64,000 bases of DNA from Lepeophtheirus salmonis. Taxonomy: Eukaryota; Arthropoda; Copepoda; Siphonostomatoida; Caligidae. The DNA lies in NCBI RefSeq assembly GCF_016086655.4, contig NC_052142.2, forward strand, positions 4,468,422 to 4,532,421, read 5' to 3'. The notes beneath the pieces are model-generated. The model did no database searches, was not told where the DNA came from, and saw only the letters and a program-made list of their open reading frames with translations. Within the stretch, counting starts at the first letter, position 1. Each line of letters starts with the position of its first letter. Of the stretch, positions 1 through 11,192 are shown one piece after another. The translations under genes and the position numbers were made by a program.

Positions 1-90
1 TAAGCTGAGGAACTTCTTCGGTATAGAGAAGGCAGCAATGCTTGTTTTTCTTTTCAAGTCCATGACATTAAATTATTTTAAAATTAAGGA

Positions 91-275
91 ATAATAATTT
101 CCGTTGTGTAAGAAAGCTCAGAAAAAAAGTTAAAAAGGACAAAATATTTAAAATTTATAATAAAGTACAAATTATTTTAGTTCCATAACTAAAATCAGAA
201 GAAATTTAGTTAATAAGGACAAAATATACTTGATTCATAATCAAGAAATAATTATTTCAGTTGTATAAGTAGACT
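91..275. repeat. Diverged tandem repeat, unit about 77 bp
   Basis: Two full units and a partial third can be aligned by eye. Each contains an AATTATTT-type start, a GTTGTATAAG- or TTCCATAACT-like segment and the shared string AAGGACAAAATAT, at about 77 bp spacing. The units differ by many substitutions, so the array is old. Nothing coding is visible in it. Confidence 0.5.
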
Positions 276-359
276 AGATCCTTTTTCTTTAGTTATGCTG
301 TAGTAAACCATAATTTTGTACATCAAAATGTCTGCTTATTTTTGTTTATATATTATAGA

Positions 360-449
360 AGTGTGATTTAAATCGTTGATTTTTATAAAAAATCTTTTGA
401 TTAAAATCGACATGATTCAAATCAACCCAATTCAAATCGAACAACCCTG
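360..449 (-). mobile_element. Right terminus of a hAT-like element that extends off the window
   Basis: Read on the minus strand from 449, the sequence begins CAGGGTTGTTCGATTTG and continues with repeated GATTTAAATC/GATTTGAATT-like words. This is the usual look of a hAT terminus with subterminal repeats. Immediately after 449 comes a hAT transposase fragment whose upstream part is missing, as if the element had inserted into it. The octamer GTTATCAG at 450-457 would be the target duplication; its partner is not present in 1-449, so the other end must lie outside the window. Confidence 0.4.
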
Positions 450-545
450 GTTATCAGTGTTATGTCAGATATAGATGTACCGAAAAGTTCCTGTTTAACA
501 GAGGGTCACGTCATGGATATTATGATAATAAAATGGAACATTGAT
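450..545 (+). pseudogene. hAT transposase C-terminal fragment (plus strand)
   Basis: The plus-strand translation gives a short run containing SVMSDIDVPKS, then LTEGHVMDI and IIKWN. It matches the C-terminal hAT dimerisation segment encoded on the minus strand at 770-1021 (SVMSYIMIPKK, LTKAHVKNVIIKWN). The piece is only about 30 codons long and lacks the ER-F-S motif that normally precedes it, because the DNA upstream of 450 belongs to another element. It is non-functional. It faces the copy at 770-1080 across about 225 bp of AT-rich spacer. Confidence 0.5.
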
Positions 546-769
546 TTATGAAGATATTTAAATGATAACATTAAATCATACAAGTATTATTATTATAATT
601 TTCTTAGTTTTTATTTATTTAATTGCTTACATTTTTAAGTAGTTAAATATCATATTGGAACCGTTATAAAATGATGGATGAAGCTATAATAGGTATGTAT
701 TAATTAAAATTAAAGTAACAATTTCTAATTATTTATTAATATTATTATATTTAGAACTTATGCAATCAT

Positions 770-1080
770 TCAACTATCATCAAAGTAAGTGACAATGTTC
801 CATTTGATTATCACATTCTTGACGTGAGCCTTTGTCAGACGGGGCTTTTTTGGTATCATTATGTACGACATCACACTAAAAACTCTCTCAAAATCAAATT
901 TATCGAGAGAAGTATTTTTGTATTTTAAAAACCCGATATTGTAATTGATGGTTTCTGGTGCAAATTCTCTAAATTTTGATGTATCCTTATCGCCCATCGA
1001 CATTATTTTTGAAAAATTCAAGTGTTATATCTTGGCATAGATTTTCTACAATAGTAATACTTGGGAGTAGGAATAATTTC
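770..1080 (-). pseudogene. hAT transposase C-terminal fragment (minus strand)
   Basis: The minus strand reads SITIVENLCQDIT and, after a frameshift near 1010, continues as an 83-codon stretch with DFERVFSVMS, LTKAHVKNVIIKWN and a stop. The ER-F-S-M...L...W-N pattern is the hAT family dimerisation domain (Dimer_Tnp_hAT) that ends most hAT transposases. The IVENL segment also occurs in the better preserved relative at 19582-20090 (LTIVENLTQDL). The catalytic RNase H-like core is missing. This is a degraded remnant with no intact start. Confidence 0.6.
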
Positions 1081-1319
1081 TTTTTGAAAGCTTTATTGGT
1101 TAACTGGATTTGGATTTAAATTGATTTAAATAAACATTATTTCTGACAAAAGGGGATCAATCTTAAAACATCTTTTGCTTTTTTATATTGCATCATTGTT
1201 TCCATTTACGTAATATTAATATACTATTTTACTGAATTGAAGCGCTTGGGGTAGTAGTCAATTGTTTTAGATCACCTGAATTAAAAAATATAAATTCATT
1301 TCAGAGATGATAGTGTTTG

Positions 1320-1662
1320 TATTTTAAAAGAAATCAGGACAGAGAGTAACTATTCTGTTCAGTATATGAGTAAAACAAATGATATGCAACATAATATTAA
1401 CGATATGGAGTGAAATATTGCAAGAAACTTTTTGTACAACAATTTTGGTTATATCCGTAGTAAAATTGGAATGTTCAGATTTGGAATTAATTATATGACT
1501 TGTATAAAATTCCAAATTCCTATCGTGAATTTGGGTTTTAGGGTGTTGTTATACTTGGAATATTTTCAGGAGTATAGTTTCATAATTACAAAGACAGCAC
1601 ACCAGAATTCTTTAATCCTCGTCGTAACTCCATATATTTTTACAAAAATTATCAGCAATTAA
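1320..1662 (-). pseudogene. Upstream hAT segment, minus strand
   Basis: The minus strand contains YTSHIINSKSEHSNF and SLHIVN, which align in order with YKYHIINSNSEHSNF and PLHIVN on the minus strand at 4841-5131. Both copies also begin with a MELRR-like start. Each lies upstream of a hAT C-terminal fragment at similar spacing, so they are probably parts of one decayed transposon family. The function of this segment is not recognisable on its own. The frame is broken and no catalytic motif is visible. Confidence 0.4.
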
Positions 1663-1704
1663 ATAATATTTAATAAATTTATTTACCATTAAAAAGCTAT
1701 TATA

Positions 1705-1852
1705 TTAATATTAAATAATTTTGAAAAAAATAATATTAATTAATTTTGAAAAAAATAATATTAATTAAAAAAATAATATTAATTAATTTTGAAAAAAATA
1801 ATATTAATTAATTTTGAAAAAAAAATAAAAAAAAAATAATATTAATTAATTT
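1705..1852. repeat. AT-rich minisatellite, TTTTGAAAAAAATAATATTA unit
   Basis: About five imperfect head-to-tail copies of a roughly 27-30 bp unit built from AATAATATTAATTAA and TTTTGAAAAA. Copies differ in A-tract length and one lacks the TTTTG segment, which suggests replication slippage. It is followed by about 500 bp of unremarkable AT-rich sequence up to 2364. Confidence 0.7.
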
Positions 1853-2364
1853 TACAGGTATTTTTATATTAAACAAATTATACTTACTTCAATGAAATAA
1901 GAACTAATACTGGACTTGTAAGTACAATGAAAAGTATCTTAGAATAAACACTATTGAAAAATTTATTTGAATATATATGTAATAGGTCCATTATATGAAA
2001 ATATTTTTTTTAACATGCGTAAAGGAAGCTTACAAACTATCAAATTTGCATAAGATAAAGATCTATTTTTAACAAATAGAGAAAACAATTTTATTCATGT
2101 TTATATAAAGCTTGGGTAAATATGTGACATTAATATAAAATTTCGATAACGTGTTTATAATTTTATTGGTCTCAGCGATGATAATGGAATAGATTTTTGG
2201 GATACTTCATAATATTGAAACTGATTCTTGGCAATAACAATTTTGCAATTAAGAAAAACTAAATTATTATAAACATTAATGGGGTATATGTCCTACTACA
2301 GCAGAATTTGATCTTAAATCTTACTTAATTATATAGTTATTTTCAATTATTTATTTCATTTTTG

Positions 2365-3389
2365 CAGGCCTGTGAGCGATCAAGAACAAAAATTGCGATC
2401 CGATCAAAAATTCACTGCAATATGACAATCAGGACCATTTGCGATCAGCGATCCGATCAATTTAATTGCACTCAAATTCAAATATACAATTTCTTTAAGC
2501 CTATATATACCTTATAAACTTAAATTATCGATTTATACACCTTTTTTGAATGTATTTATATACAACATTTTATTATAATTATAAAATATAATATATTTAG
2601 AAAAAAACTAAAATATAGGCAAATAATAAAATATATGTAAAAAATATTAAAATATAGTCTGTCAGCGCATAATAAAATATCTACATAATTTTTTTCTCTT
2701 CTAGCTCTTTATTTGACATTAACAGGAGCTGTTTCTCAAAGTTGCTGTCTCTCAGCCTCTGTCAGTCCTCCTCAGGATCTGTTTGGCCTTAGGGAACAAA
2801 CGCTCGCTATTGTCACTAGTTTGAAGAACGATATTTAAAAAATACCTTTTTGGGCCTCCGGTGGGTAAAGATCATTTCCAGACCTTCAAAGTCATCACCC
2901 AAGTATCTTTCCACTTCCTGCTTGGTCGTATCCATCTTTTTGGGACATTTGATGAAGAAAACACTCTGCACTTTTTGCAGTACCAAAAATTCCTACTTAT
3001 AAATATCGGCCGAAATCAGTTCTCTCTACATACATAAGAAGCGAGACCAAGTCAAGCCGATGTTATAATGTTCAAGACAAAAATGAAGACCGAGAACACG
3101 ACCAGTATTTTTAGTTGGAGACCAAGACCAAGACCGAATGTATTAGACTCAATACTAAGACATAGACTTTGAGAGAATTCTCAAGAGAAAGACTGGCCTC
3201 GATAACCACAGCACTATCACAATATATGTAATTTTGTACTAATTTATCGGATCGCATTTTTTTTTTCTAATTCTGTTGTGATATAGCGATATAAAGATCA
3301 GGACCGATTGCAATACTGCGATCAGCGATATAATATCATCATATCGCAATTGATCGCCCGATCAGAAAAAACTCAGATCTACAAGCCCA
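2365..3389 (-). mobile_element. hAT element with diverged 8 bp target duplication
   Basis: The element begins CAGGCCTGTGAGC at 2365 and, read inwards on the minus strand from 3389, begins TGGGCTTGTAGATC, an imperfect terminal inverted repeat. The flanks CATTTTTG (2357-2364) and CATATCTG (3390-3397) agree at 6 of 8 positions, as expected for an old hAT target duplication. Both ends are dense in GCGATC and CGATCAGC words, probable subterminal repeats. A hAT C-terminal pseudogene lies inside on the minus strand. At about 1 kb it is an internally deleted copy. Confidence 0.6.
2701..2935 (-). pseudogene. hAT transposase C-terminus inside the 2365-3389 element
   Basis: From an ATG at 2935 the minus strand reads MDTTKQEVERYLGDDFEG, an acidic linker, then after stops DNSERLFPKAKQILRR and, with another stop, LLLMSNKEL. 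The order E-R-L-F-x-x-A-x-x-I...R...L-L-L matches the hAT dimerisation domain seen in Buster/Charlie-type transposases. Two stop codons separate the linker from the dimerisation motif, and the catalytic region is absent. It reads out of the 3389 end towards 2365, which sets the orientation of the host element. Confidence 0.6.
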
Positions 3390-3546
3390 CATATCTGTAA
3401 ATTTCATTATTTTAAGAATACGAAGATATTCATACTCTTGATGCATGGCTTGATATCCTTCATATGGGATATATGGACATCTGATAATAAGGTGGTCTGG
3501 GCTTTGTGCTTTTTACATTCAAATATTAACCATTGCACTTATAGTG

Positions 3547-3683
3547 CAATTATATTCATCCACTCCCGTATTACTGAAATAAAATAGATAATATCTATAT
3601 ACAAATAAAAATTAGTACAAGAAAGATAAACAAAACAATATAATATCAATGATCCTGAATGAACTATTCTGAATGACACAACA
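3547..3683 (-). repeat. LTR fragment of the 20788-28684 Gypsy family
   Basis: This segment matches 28547-28684 over nearly its whole length, including CCCGTATTACTGAAATAAAA, the string AATATAATATCAATG and the terminal TGAATGACAC-ACA. It therefore corresponds to the 5' edge of the LTR in its own (minus) orientation, which starts TGTTGTGTCATTCAG here and TGTAGTGTCATTCAG in the larger element. No internal region accompanies it. Confidence 0.65.
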
Positions 3684-3719
3684 TTAAACAAAATTTGAAT
3701 CCCATCCAGGTAACTATTA

Positions 3720-4015
3720 AAGCATTGAAAGAGAGATTGCTGCTACTCCCAAGCTGATCGTTGAAAATATATGCCGTGATATTCATCATGAACATTTTAA
3801 AGCTAAATGTCAGGAGGGAATAGGGGAAGACAAGGGACACATCACATTGAGAGAATGGCCACTTGAAACCACTAATCACGATGGCAAGTTTTTTAAATAA
3901 AAAACCCTCTTATTGTTACCTTTGATTCTGCACGAGTTATCAGTGGTATATCGGAAATTAATAAAGTCCTTTCTGACAGGGGTTCATTCAAGGATATTAG
4001 TAAAATTATAAATGT
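3720..4015 (+). pseudogene. hAT transposase C-terminal fragment (plus strand)
   Basis: One plus-strand frame reads SIEREIAATPKLIVENIC, then HHEHFKAK and, further on, FDSARVISGISEINKVLSD. These parallel the order AIEERLPL, LTIVENLTQDL, EEPFKTKL and DAERVFSMMNIINTKRKS in the hAT relative at 19582-20090. The ARVISGI part replaces the usual ERVFS-M. It is a decayed C-terminal portion, facing a second copy at 4190-4440 on the minus strand. Frames are disrupted between the two recognisable parts. Confidence 0.5.
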
Positions 4016-4189
4016 AGTAATAATTAGAAATTATTACTTTAACTTTAAATTTTAATACTTATTACAGCTGTCAACGTCTATAATGGGCGAAATTTCATCC
4101 ATCATTGTAGACAACGGTTCCAATAGCTAAATTTAAGTAACTAAAAATGTAATAAATTAAATAAATAATAATATTTGTATGATTTATTA

Positions 4190-5131
4190 AATCATTTAAC
4201 TATCATCGTAGTAAATCTCCAATGTTTAGTCATTCAATGTTCTACTTCATGATCATAATATCCTTGGTGTGAATTTCTGTCACACGGAACCTTTTCTGTA
4301 CATTATATCCGACATCACACTGTAAACTCTCTTAAAATCAGAGTTAAGTATAGGAGTATTTTTGTATTTAAGAAACTCGATATCGTGATTTATGGTATCA
4401 GGAACTAATTCTCTTAATTTTATATATTGATACTAATATTATTATGCTCACTCGTATTATTCTGTTACGATCATGAGCTAGGCAAGTGACATTGAAAAAT
4501 GTTGTTGAAGGTTTTCGACTGCTTGACTTTAACATGAAGCTTCAACGTTTATGAAAAATTTCAGTTTTTGCTTCTGAAATCGGAACTAAGAACGTTGCTG
4601 ATACTTTTTAAAGGAACTTTTATAATCGTTATATTGTCGGATTTCGTAATATCTTCTAAATTGATGATATAAGGAAGATCCTTAAATAACCAAATAAAGT
4701 TCCAACTACACTGAAGTCATAAATTGCTGTCGAGTGTCTGTAGTTTCTTCCAATGTAAGAAATATACTCTTCCATTCAAGTGTTTTGAATATTTCTTTTA
4801 TTGGAAGACACTTCTTTACTTTGAGACTCTATTAACTTGGTCATGGAGAAGCGAGAGGGACTTTTATAGAGTAAATATACATAAACTTAACAAAATTTGG
4901 ATGATTCACGATATGGAGGGGAATTTTGTAGAAGATAAGGATCTTGGTTAACCCACTAATAAAATTGGAATGTTCAGAATTCGAATTAATTATGTGATAT
5001 TTATACATTATTAAATTTATAACGTACATTCGATTTTTAATGTGTTGTTCTAGTTTGAACATCTTTGGGACTACATTTCCATGTTTAGAAAGACGTGATG
5101 CAAAAACATCAAATCTTCTTCGTAACTCCAT
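4190..5131 (-). pseudogene. Degenerate hAT transposase, minus strand
   Basis: The minus strand starts near 5131 with MELRRRFDVF and YKYHIINSNSEHSNF. Further on it contains LVPISEAKTEIFHK and NVTCLAHDRNRIIRVS, resembling the VTCLAHGLHR block of arthropod hAT transposases. It ends with a nucleotide-level match to the C-terminal fragment at 450-545. Several stops and frameshifts break it. It is the longest copy of the family represented at 450-1662, and the shared MELRR start supports one common parent. It is not functional. Confidence 0.5.
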
Positions 5132-5412
5132 ATGTTTTTACCGCTTTTATCAGCGATCCAGAATTTAAAATACACAATCTCAAATTTCATCACATTACAA
5201 CTTTAAACGTTTCTAAAACTTATTAAAAAAAAAAAAATTACTCGTACGTTGTTAGTAGTTACAGGTTAGTTATTTTTATATGATTATGAATTATGATATG
5301 TTTCCTCCTCAAAAATGAAATACTAACCATGACAGTTTCTATTACTAGTTTTTGTAATAAGGATTTGCCTAATGCAAAAGCTGCTCCCACTTTAAAGGAC
5401 ATTTAATATTCA

Positions 5413-6316
5413 TAAAGTTGATAATATTGTAGAGAAAAACGCGTGCAAGGAGAAGATGGGGGGGGGGAAGACATATGGTATCATTGTTTAAAATACTTAT
5501 TTTATTATCAGCTGCCTGCTTTATCATTATTTTGAGGGTATAATGAAAGTATTTATTAGCAAAATGTTTAATGAAGATATACTACGTATAATTAACTTAG
5601 ACGTCTTTTATCCGTTACAGTAGATTTGAAAACGTAACAATCCATGAAGTTGTAATTCATTATGAACCTTATTCTCAGAGTAATTGATAATTAAACGACA
5701 AAGTAGAGTATTTCAAAATATATTTGAAGTTCCAAGTTTAAAAAAGAAGGATTTAATTAAATATAATCTACATACTAAAAAATATACCATCACACATTTA
5801 TGTTAAAGATACAAAATTAAACAATTAGAATCATTTAACTAATAATAACAATAAATTGTATATACAGAATATTGAAATAATAGATCGATCCAAATAATAT
5901 TTTCTTGTTCTGACATCGGAATCCAGTTAAATATGGCATAACTTTAGGTTGCAAAACACAAGCAAGACGTCGAGTTTAATCAAAAAGATAATCACCCTAC
6001 TTCTTCATGTGAAAGTTGCCATATACACAGGATAGATATATCTCTACCAATGAGATCTAACTAATTATTAATAGTAAAGTAAATGTCAAAATCATAAAAT
6101 TAGACAATAAATATATATTAATAGAAAAAAAATGTTAGAAATACATCCATCTTAAAGAGCAAAAGCTAATTATGTAGTTATATCCGGCGATATTACTCCT
6201 TATTAAGAGCGTCAAAAAATATTTTCCCCCGTTATATTATTTAATCAATAATGCCATGCGTATTTATTTATTTTTCCTCGTACGCTTTTCTATTCTTACC
6301 AAAATTATCACCCTTA
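5413..6316 (-). mobile_element. Non-autonomous hAT element 1 (perfect 8 bp target duplication)
   Basis: A 904 bp element starting TAAAGTTGATAATATTG and ending, on the opposite strand, TAAGGGTGATAATTTTGG. These are imperfect terminal inverted repeats that continue with AGAAAAACGCGTGC and AGAAAAGCGTAC-like blocks. It is flanked by AATATTCA at 5405-5412 and 6317-6324, a perfect 8 bp target duplication. TAAAG/TAAGG ends and 8 bp duplications are hAT hallmarks. It has no coding capacity. Orientation is assigned from the longer relative at 16460-18348, whose transposase reads on the minus strand. Confidence 0.8.
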
Positions 6317-6406
6317 AATATTCATGTCTGTGTATGGTGGTCTGATATTCAGGCCAAGAGGATAGGAAAAGGGATAGCACTGTGACACACAAAGTGTTGG
6401 TATTGT

Positions 6407-7247
6407 TAAGGGTGATAATTTTTGGTAAGAAAATAAAAGCGTGTGAGGAAAAGAGAAGAAATACTTATGGCATCATTGATTAAATAATATACGTCTTCTT
6501 CTATCAATCAAAAATTAATTTCTAACATTTTTTTTATTAGTATATTTATTGTCTAATTTTATGATTTTGACATTTACTTTATCATTAATAATTAGATAGA
6601 TCTCATCGGTAGAGATATATCTATCCTGTGCACAGTTGTATATAGCAACTTCTACATGAAGAAAAGGGGTCATTATCTTTTTGATTCAACTCCTCGTCTC
6701 GCTTGTGTTTTACAACCTAAAGTTATGATATATTTAACTGGATTCCGATGTCAGAACAAGAAAATATTATTTGGATCAATCTATTATTTCAATATTCTGT
6801 ACCTATATATAATTTATTGTTATTAGTTATATAATTCCAATGGTTTAATTTTGTATATTTAACATAAATTTATGGTGATTTATTTTTTAGTATCTAGATT
6901 ATATTTAATTAAAGCCTTCTTTTTTAAACCTAGAACTTCAAATATATTTCAAAATACTCTATTTTGTCGTTTCATTAGCTATTCTGAGAATAAGGTTAAT
7001 AATGAATTACAATTTCATGGAGTGTGACGTTTTCAAATCTACTGTAACGGATAAAAAAACGTCTTAGTCAATTATACATAGTATATCTTCATTAAACATT
7101 TTGCTAATAAATACTTTCGTTATACCCTCAAAAATCATAATAATGCAGGCAGATGATAATCACATCAGTATTTTAAACAATGATACCATATGTCTTTTTT
7201 CCCCCTTCTCCTTGTACGCGTTTTTCTCTACAATATTATCAACTTTA
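6407..7247 (+). mobile_element. Non-autonomous hAT element 2, inverted relative to element 1
   Basis: An 841 bp relative of the 5413-6316 element in the opposite orientation. It starts TAAGGGTGATAATTTTTGG and ends, on the other strand, TAAAGTTGATAATATTG. It is flanked by its own perfect 8 bp target duplication GGTATTGT at 6399-6406 and 7248-7255. It lacks an internal block that element 1 keeps (the GCAAAAGCTAATTATGTAG stretch) but retains another (TTGATTGATAGAAGAAGA) that element 1 has lost, so the two derive from a longer parent by different deletions. No coding sequence is present. Confidence 0.8.
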
Positions 7248-7255
7248 GGTATTGT

Positions 7256-8440
7256 ATAAAATAACAGTTTACTGAGGTAAAAAAACATGCAAAATGCGTG
7301 CGCAGAAGTCTATAAGTGTTTTGGGGATCCCCATGGAAATGTTGTATTTTCATAACTTAAATGGAAAAATCAATTTCACGTCATTTATATTTAATATAAA
7401 TAAATTATTTATCGTTTTTCAATCTTTTGCTTTGGTTAATCACAACATTCGCTAGAAAATAAGTCATCTCAAGATAGCCTTCAAAATTGCAAGTACGGTG
7501 TAATGGATCGAATAAAAGGGATAATGGCCCTTAAAACATTTATTTATCCAGTATCTTGTTTTAACTAATCCATCAAGAGCGAGGAAAGATATTCGTATAC
7601 TTGAATGTCATATTATACAATTCAATTGCATTTATTTAGAAGTCATCATCTTTTACAAAATACTGTATTCTAAAATTCCTGAAAATTTCATTCAATTATC
7701 TTGATGACAAAAAGTTATTGGAATATAATACTTCATTAAATCCTCAGATTTAATCATTTGTGTTTATATTTATATTAATAACTTGAAATCGAACTACAAG
7801 GTTATTGTTCAAATTAACAAACTTATAAAAATAAAAATGTTAAAATAAAAAATACTAAACAAAATCTATTTGTGGAAAAATACATTTAAATTTATAAAAA
7901 ATTTAAATTACAAAATATTAAACTAATTATTCTACTGTATAATATATATATAACATAAACATATCATATTAAACCACTGTAAATTTCAGGATTTAACTCC
8001 CTCTATAGGCCACAAAAAGACCCTAAAAGTACTCTATTACATAATTTTTTTTTTTAATGAAGCTTACTGTGCCCTCAACCCCTCCTCCTGCTGTTAGGGT
8101 CACTTTGCTCGTCAACTACCCAGATATTTGCTATGTAACAGTTACCCATGAATGATAGTCACCAACCGCCACTGCTTGCGACTTTAATTAATCTCACAAT
8201 TAAAGATTTACGACTTGACATGGACAGGAAAGCTAAAACTTGAGCATTTAAGGTCGTTTTTAATAAAAAAGTTCATAATTGCAAGACTGGATAAAAATAT
8301 TCAAGGATTGAATTTGCAGTTTGCATATAGACATTTTCTCACCTTTACTGTAAACTAAACGAATTTATTCCTAAAAAAAACAAACAAAATTTCAACAAAT
8401 ATAATACTAACAGTGACAGTAAAAAAAAATCCCCGGTTGG
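7256..8440. other. Non-coding AT-rich interval
   Basis: I see no gene, splice-supported exon or transposon terminus here. The sequence is AT-rich with scattered A/T tracts and no long open frame on either strand. Confidence 0.5.
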
Positions 8441-8444
8441 ATTC

Positions 8445-8645
8445 AACTCTTGATTCTACATAATAAAAAATTATTATTTACTTCAATTAACATAAGCAAC
8501 ATATATCCTATCACGAAATACTCCATTGAATTAATCGCAACTCTCCATAAAAATCAGATCGTCCATCCTACAAAAAGGAATGATTATTCAGGAAATTTTA
8601 AAACATACAATGTTTATATTTGAATATGTCATATGTCCAAATAAC
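8445..8645 (+). repeat. Dispersed repeat copy (family also at 45590 and 55790)
   Basis: It shares ACGAAATACTC, GCAACTCTCC-like and CATACAATGTTTATATTTG blocks, in the same order and orientation, with 55790-55995. The family also occurs inverted at 45590-45770. No coding frame or terminal repeat is obvious, so the class (SINE, short DNA element or LTR piece) is undetermined. Confidence 0.5.
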
Positions 8646-11190
8646 AACGAAGGATGATAATTTTTCATATATATAGGGGTGTACTACCGTATACATATAG
8701 AGGTCGTCATACCAACAAACAAACAAAATAAGTCCTACGCGAATATGTATAGGGATTGAAGTTCAAAGTGGTCTGACGCACCTCAAATGTATTTTTTTTT
8801 CTTATTAAATGTTGCGTTATCTCCACTCTTTCCATTTACAGCTTGTAATTGGGGATCCATGACATCTCGCCGAGTCTAGAACCTCTTGGACTTTAATTAT
8901 AATACCTAAATGTTATAGGCATTAGAATAAATTGTGCTAGGTACAAAGTTACACTGTGAAGTGGATGTATGTAAGTCCTCTTTCATTTTTAGATAACAAA
9001 TATTCATGACCTTTTTGTAGTAGTATAATAGGTTGTGTGGTGGTTCTTTTTTACATTTACAGGTATAAAACAATATAAGCTATTATCCTTTTCCACTGAC
9101 TTTTTAGTGACACAATAAGGTTGCAACCCTATATCTTAACCACTTAGTTGTATCAATGCATTATTATGTACATTTGAAGGTTCTTTATAATTAAGGTTAT
9201 ACAGCTACAAATTACTTGGAGGTATTAAAATATCTGGATAAATACCTGATTCTAATCCTAGTCTAAAATTAAAATACCTATTCCTATGCAGTTAAAAATC
9301 CCTATAAAGGCATCTCTAATATTAGCTTTATTACAAGTACATATACGTTAAATACTTTCTGGAAACTATTAGACATTGACATAAGTTTATATAGTAGTGC
9401 TTTAACTTTTAGATTGGTTATGAGTTAAAAAATGACTCTTAATATATTAGTTTTATATTAATAAAACATCGAAATGATAATATATATCTATACTGTCGAC
9501 ATTACACAATATTGTACACCTGGGACGCACAATTTCTTCTGAGATATCTTTCCATTATGCATCAACGGATCGTTATTGTTCATAGGTATATAATTAGCTT
9601 CCCTTTGCACTGTACACTATATGGAAAAATCCAAGGTGAGGAAAGAGACCAGGAGTCATCAACAATGGCTTAACATCACTGCTGAACAATGTTTTCTGTT
9701 TGTGCTGGAGCACCATCTTGCACCTGAAAGTAGATAAGGACCCCATTAATTTTTTTGGATTCAGGACAATACCGTTACCCTGAAACCTATGTTTGACTAA
9801 TTTAGCAAAAGCCTGTACTCTAAACACCTGAAGTCTGAACTAAGGCATTATGTTTCTTATTTTTTGCTTGCACATCTACATATTGATTTAAATTCAAGTT
9901 ACTCTAGCTATAAAAAAAGTGAGTTAAGATATTTACTTTTTTGTAAGTTTCGAATCTTCTATTAAGTTCCATTTTTGTATTTTGCGACCCTGTTTTTCAA
10001 TTATTATATATTATCACCATGTCCGATCATCATTACCTGGAAGTGTTCCAGTTGTTTTTCGTGACATACATAATGATGTGCGGAGACAGGTCATGATTTT
10101 TTGAGTTAACGGAAGTTTAAATGTTATAAGAGTAAATATTGAAATAAAAAGTACTTATTCAAAATATTTTTTTCCCTAAAAAATAGTTAAGGACGCTTGG
10201 TATAACAAATGATGATTTTACATGACATTGGTGTTGATAAATTATCGTTCTTTTTTGGATTTAAAGGAACTGTTAATGCTTTCAAAATTATTCAGGACAA
10301 TTATTGCCACAAAAATGTTTTATATTTTAGTTATTAGATCCTTTAAATTGACATTTTTTAGTAATAATAGCAAAGCATGAATAATATTCTCTCCAAATTT
10401 TAGTAAAGGAAATTCCAAGAACTAAAAAAAACTGCGTCTTGGTTCGATATTATATAAGGACTTTAGCTTCATTCAAATCTCCTTTTTGTTCATACAATGC
10501 CATAGCTTTTTTACTCCATTATCAGTACAAAATTAGTTATAGTGAGAAAAAAAAGAAGTTAATTTCTGAGGAATATTTAGAAGTCTTCACTACTACTTCA
10601 CTTCTTCCCTTTAATTGTTAAATTAAATTTTTTTAAACAAAAGGTATCATCTGTATAAGGATTCCGTAAAGTATATACTTAGGATAACTGAAGGAGCCAT
10701 GTAATGATAAAAGACATGATGGACCTATGAATAGATTAATTCAATTACTTTTATTTTGAAATGCCCCCCTCGACCTTGAAACAAAATACCTTCATCCAAT
10801 GTATTTGACACTCCTATAGTCGATAAGTTGGGACATAGTAAGTGTTGTGCATAGTTATTTTCTTATTTAACGTGATAGATCGATCGATGTAGATACATAA
10901 TTATTGATGAAATATAGAGGAATGGTTCAACAAAAATGTTCATTAATTATAACATCTTCTAACATTATTCTTTCCTAAATTTAATTGCAATTGAGAACCT
11001 GACAAAAGTAGAAAAACAGAGTGAAACAAATCGACATGTCTAGCTTTAATCTGAAACATTACTGTTCTTCTTCATAAACGATACTTAGCAACAGAGGCTC
11101 CTATATTAGGCTGAATAGTTCCACTGAAATTGTAATATTTATAAAATAGCAACTGCAATTATTTCAACAAAATAACATTTTATTTACTTT
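8646..11190. other. Long interval without recognisable genes
   Basis: AT-rich sequence with only short chance open frames (for example 9594-9827 minus and 10439-10621 plus) that show no domain, no splice context and biased low-complexity composition. No terminal repeats or target duplications were spotted. Confidence 0.45.
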
Positions 11191-11192
11191 GA

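Noticed and set aside
5413..7247. A single fold-back or long-terminal-inverted-repeat element
   Set aside because: Each arm has its own perfect 8 bp target duplication and its own pair of ends, so two insertions explain it better.
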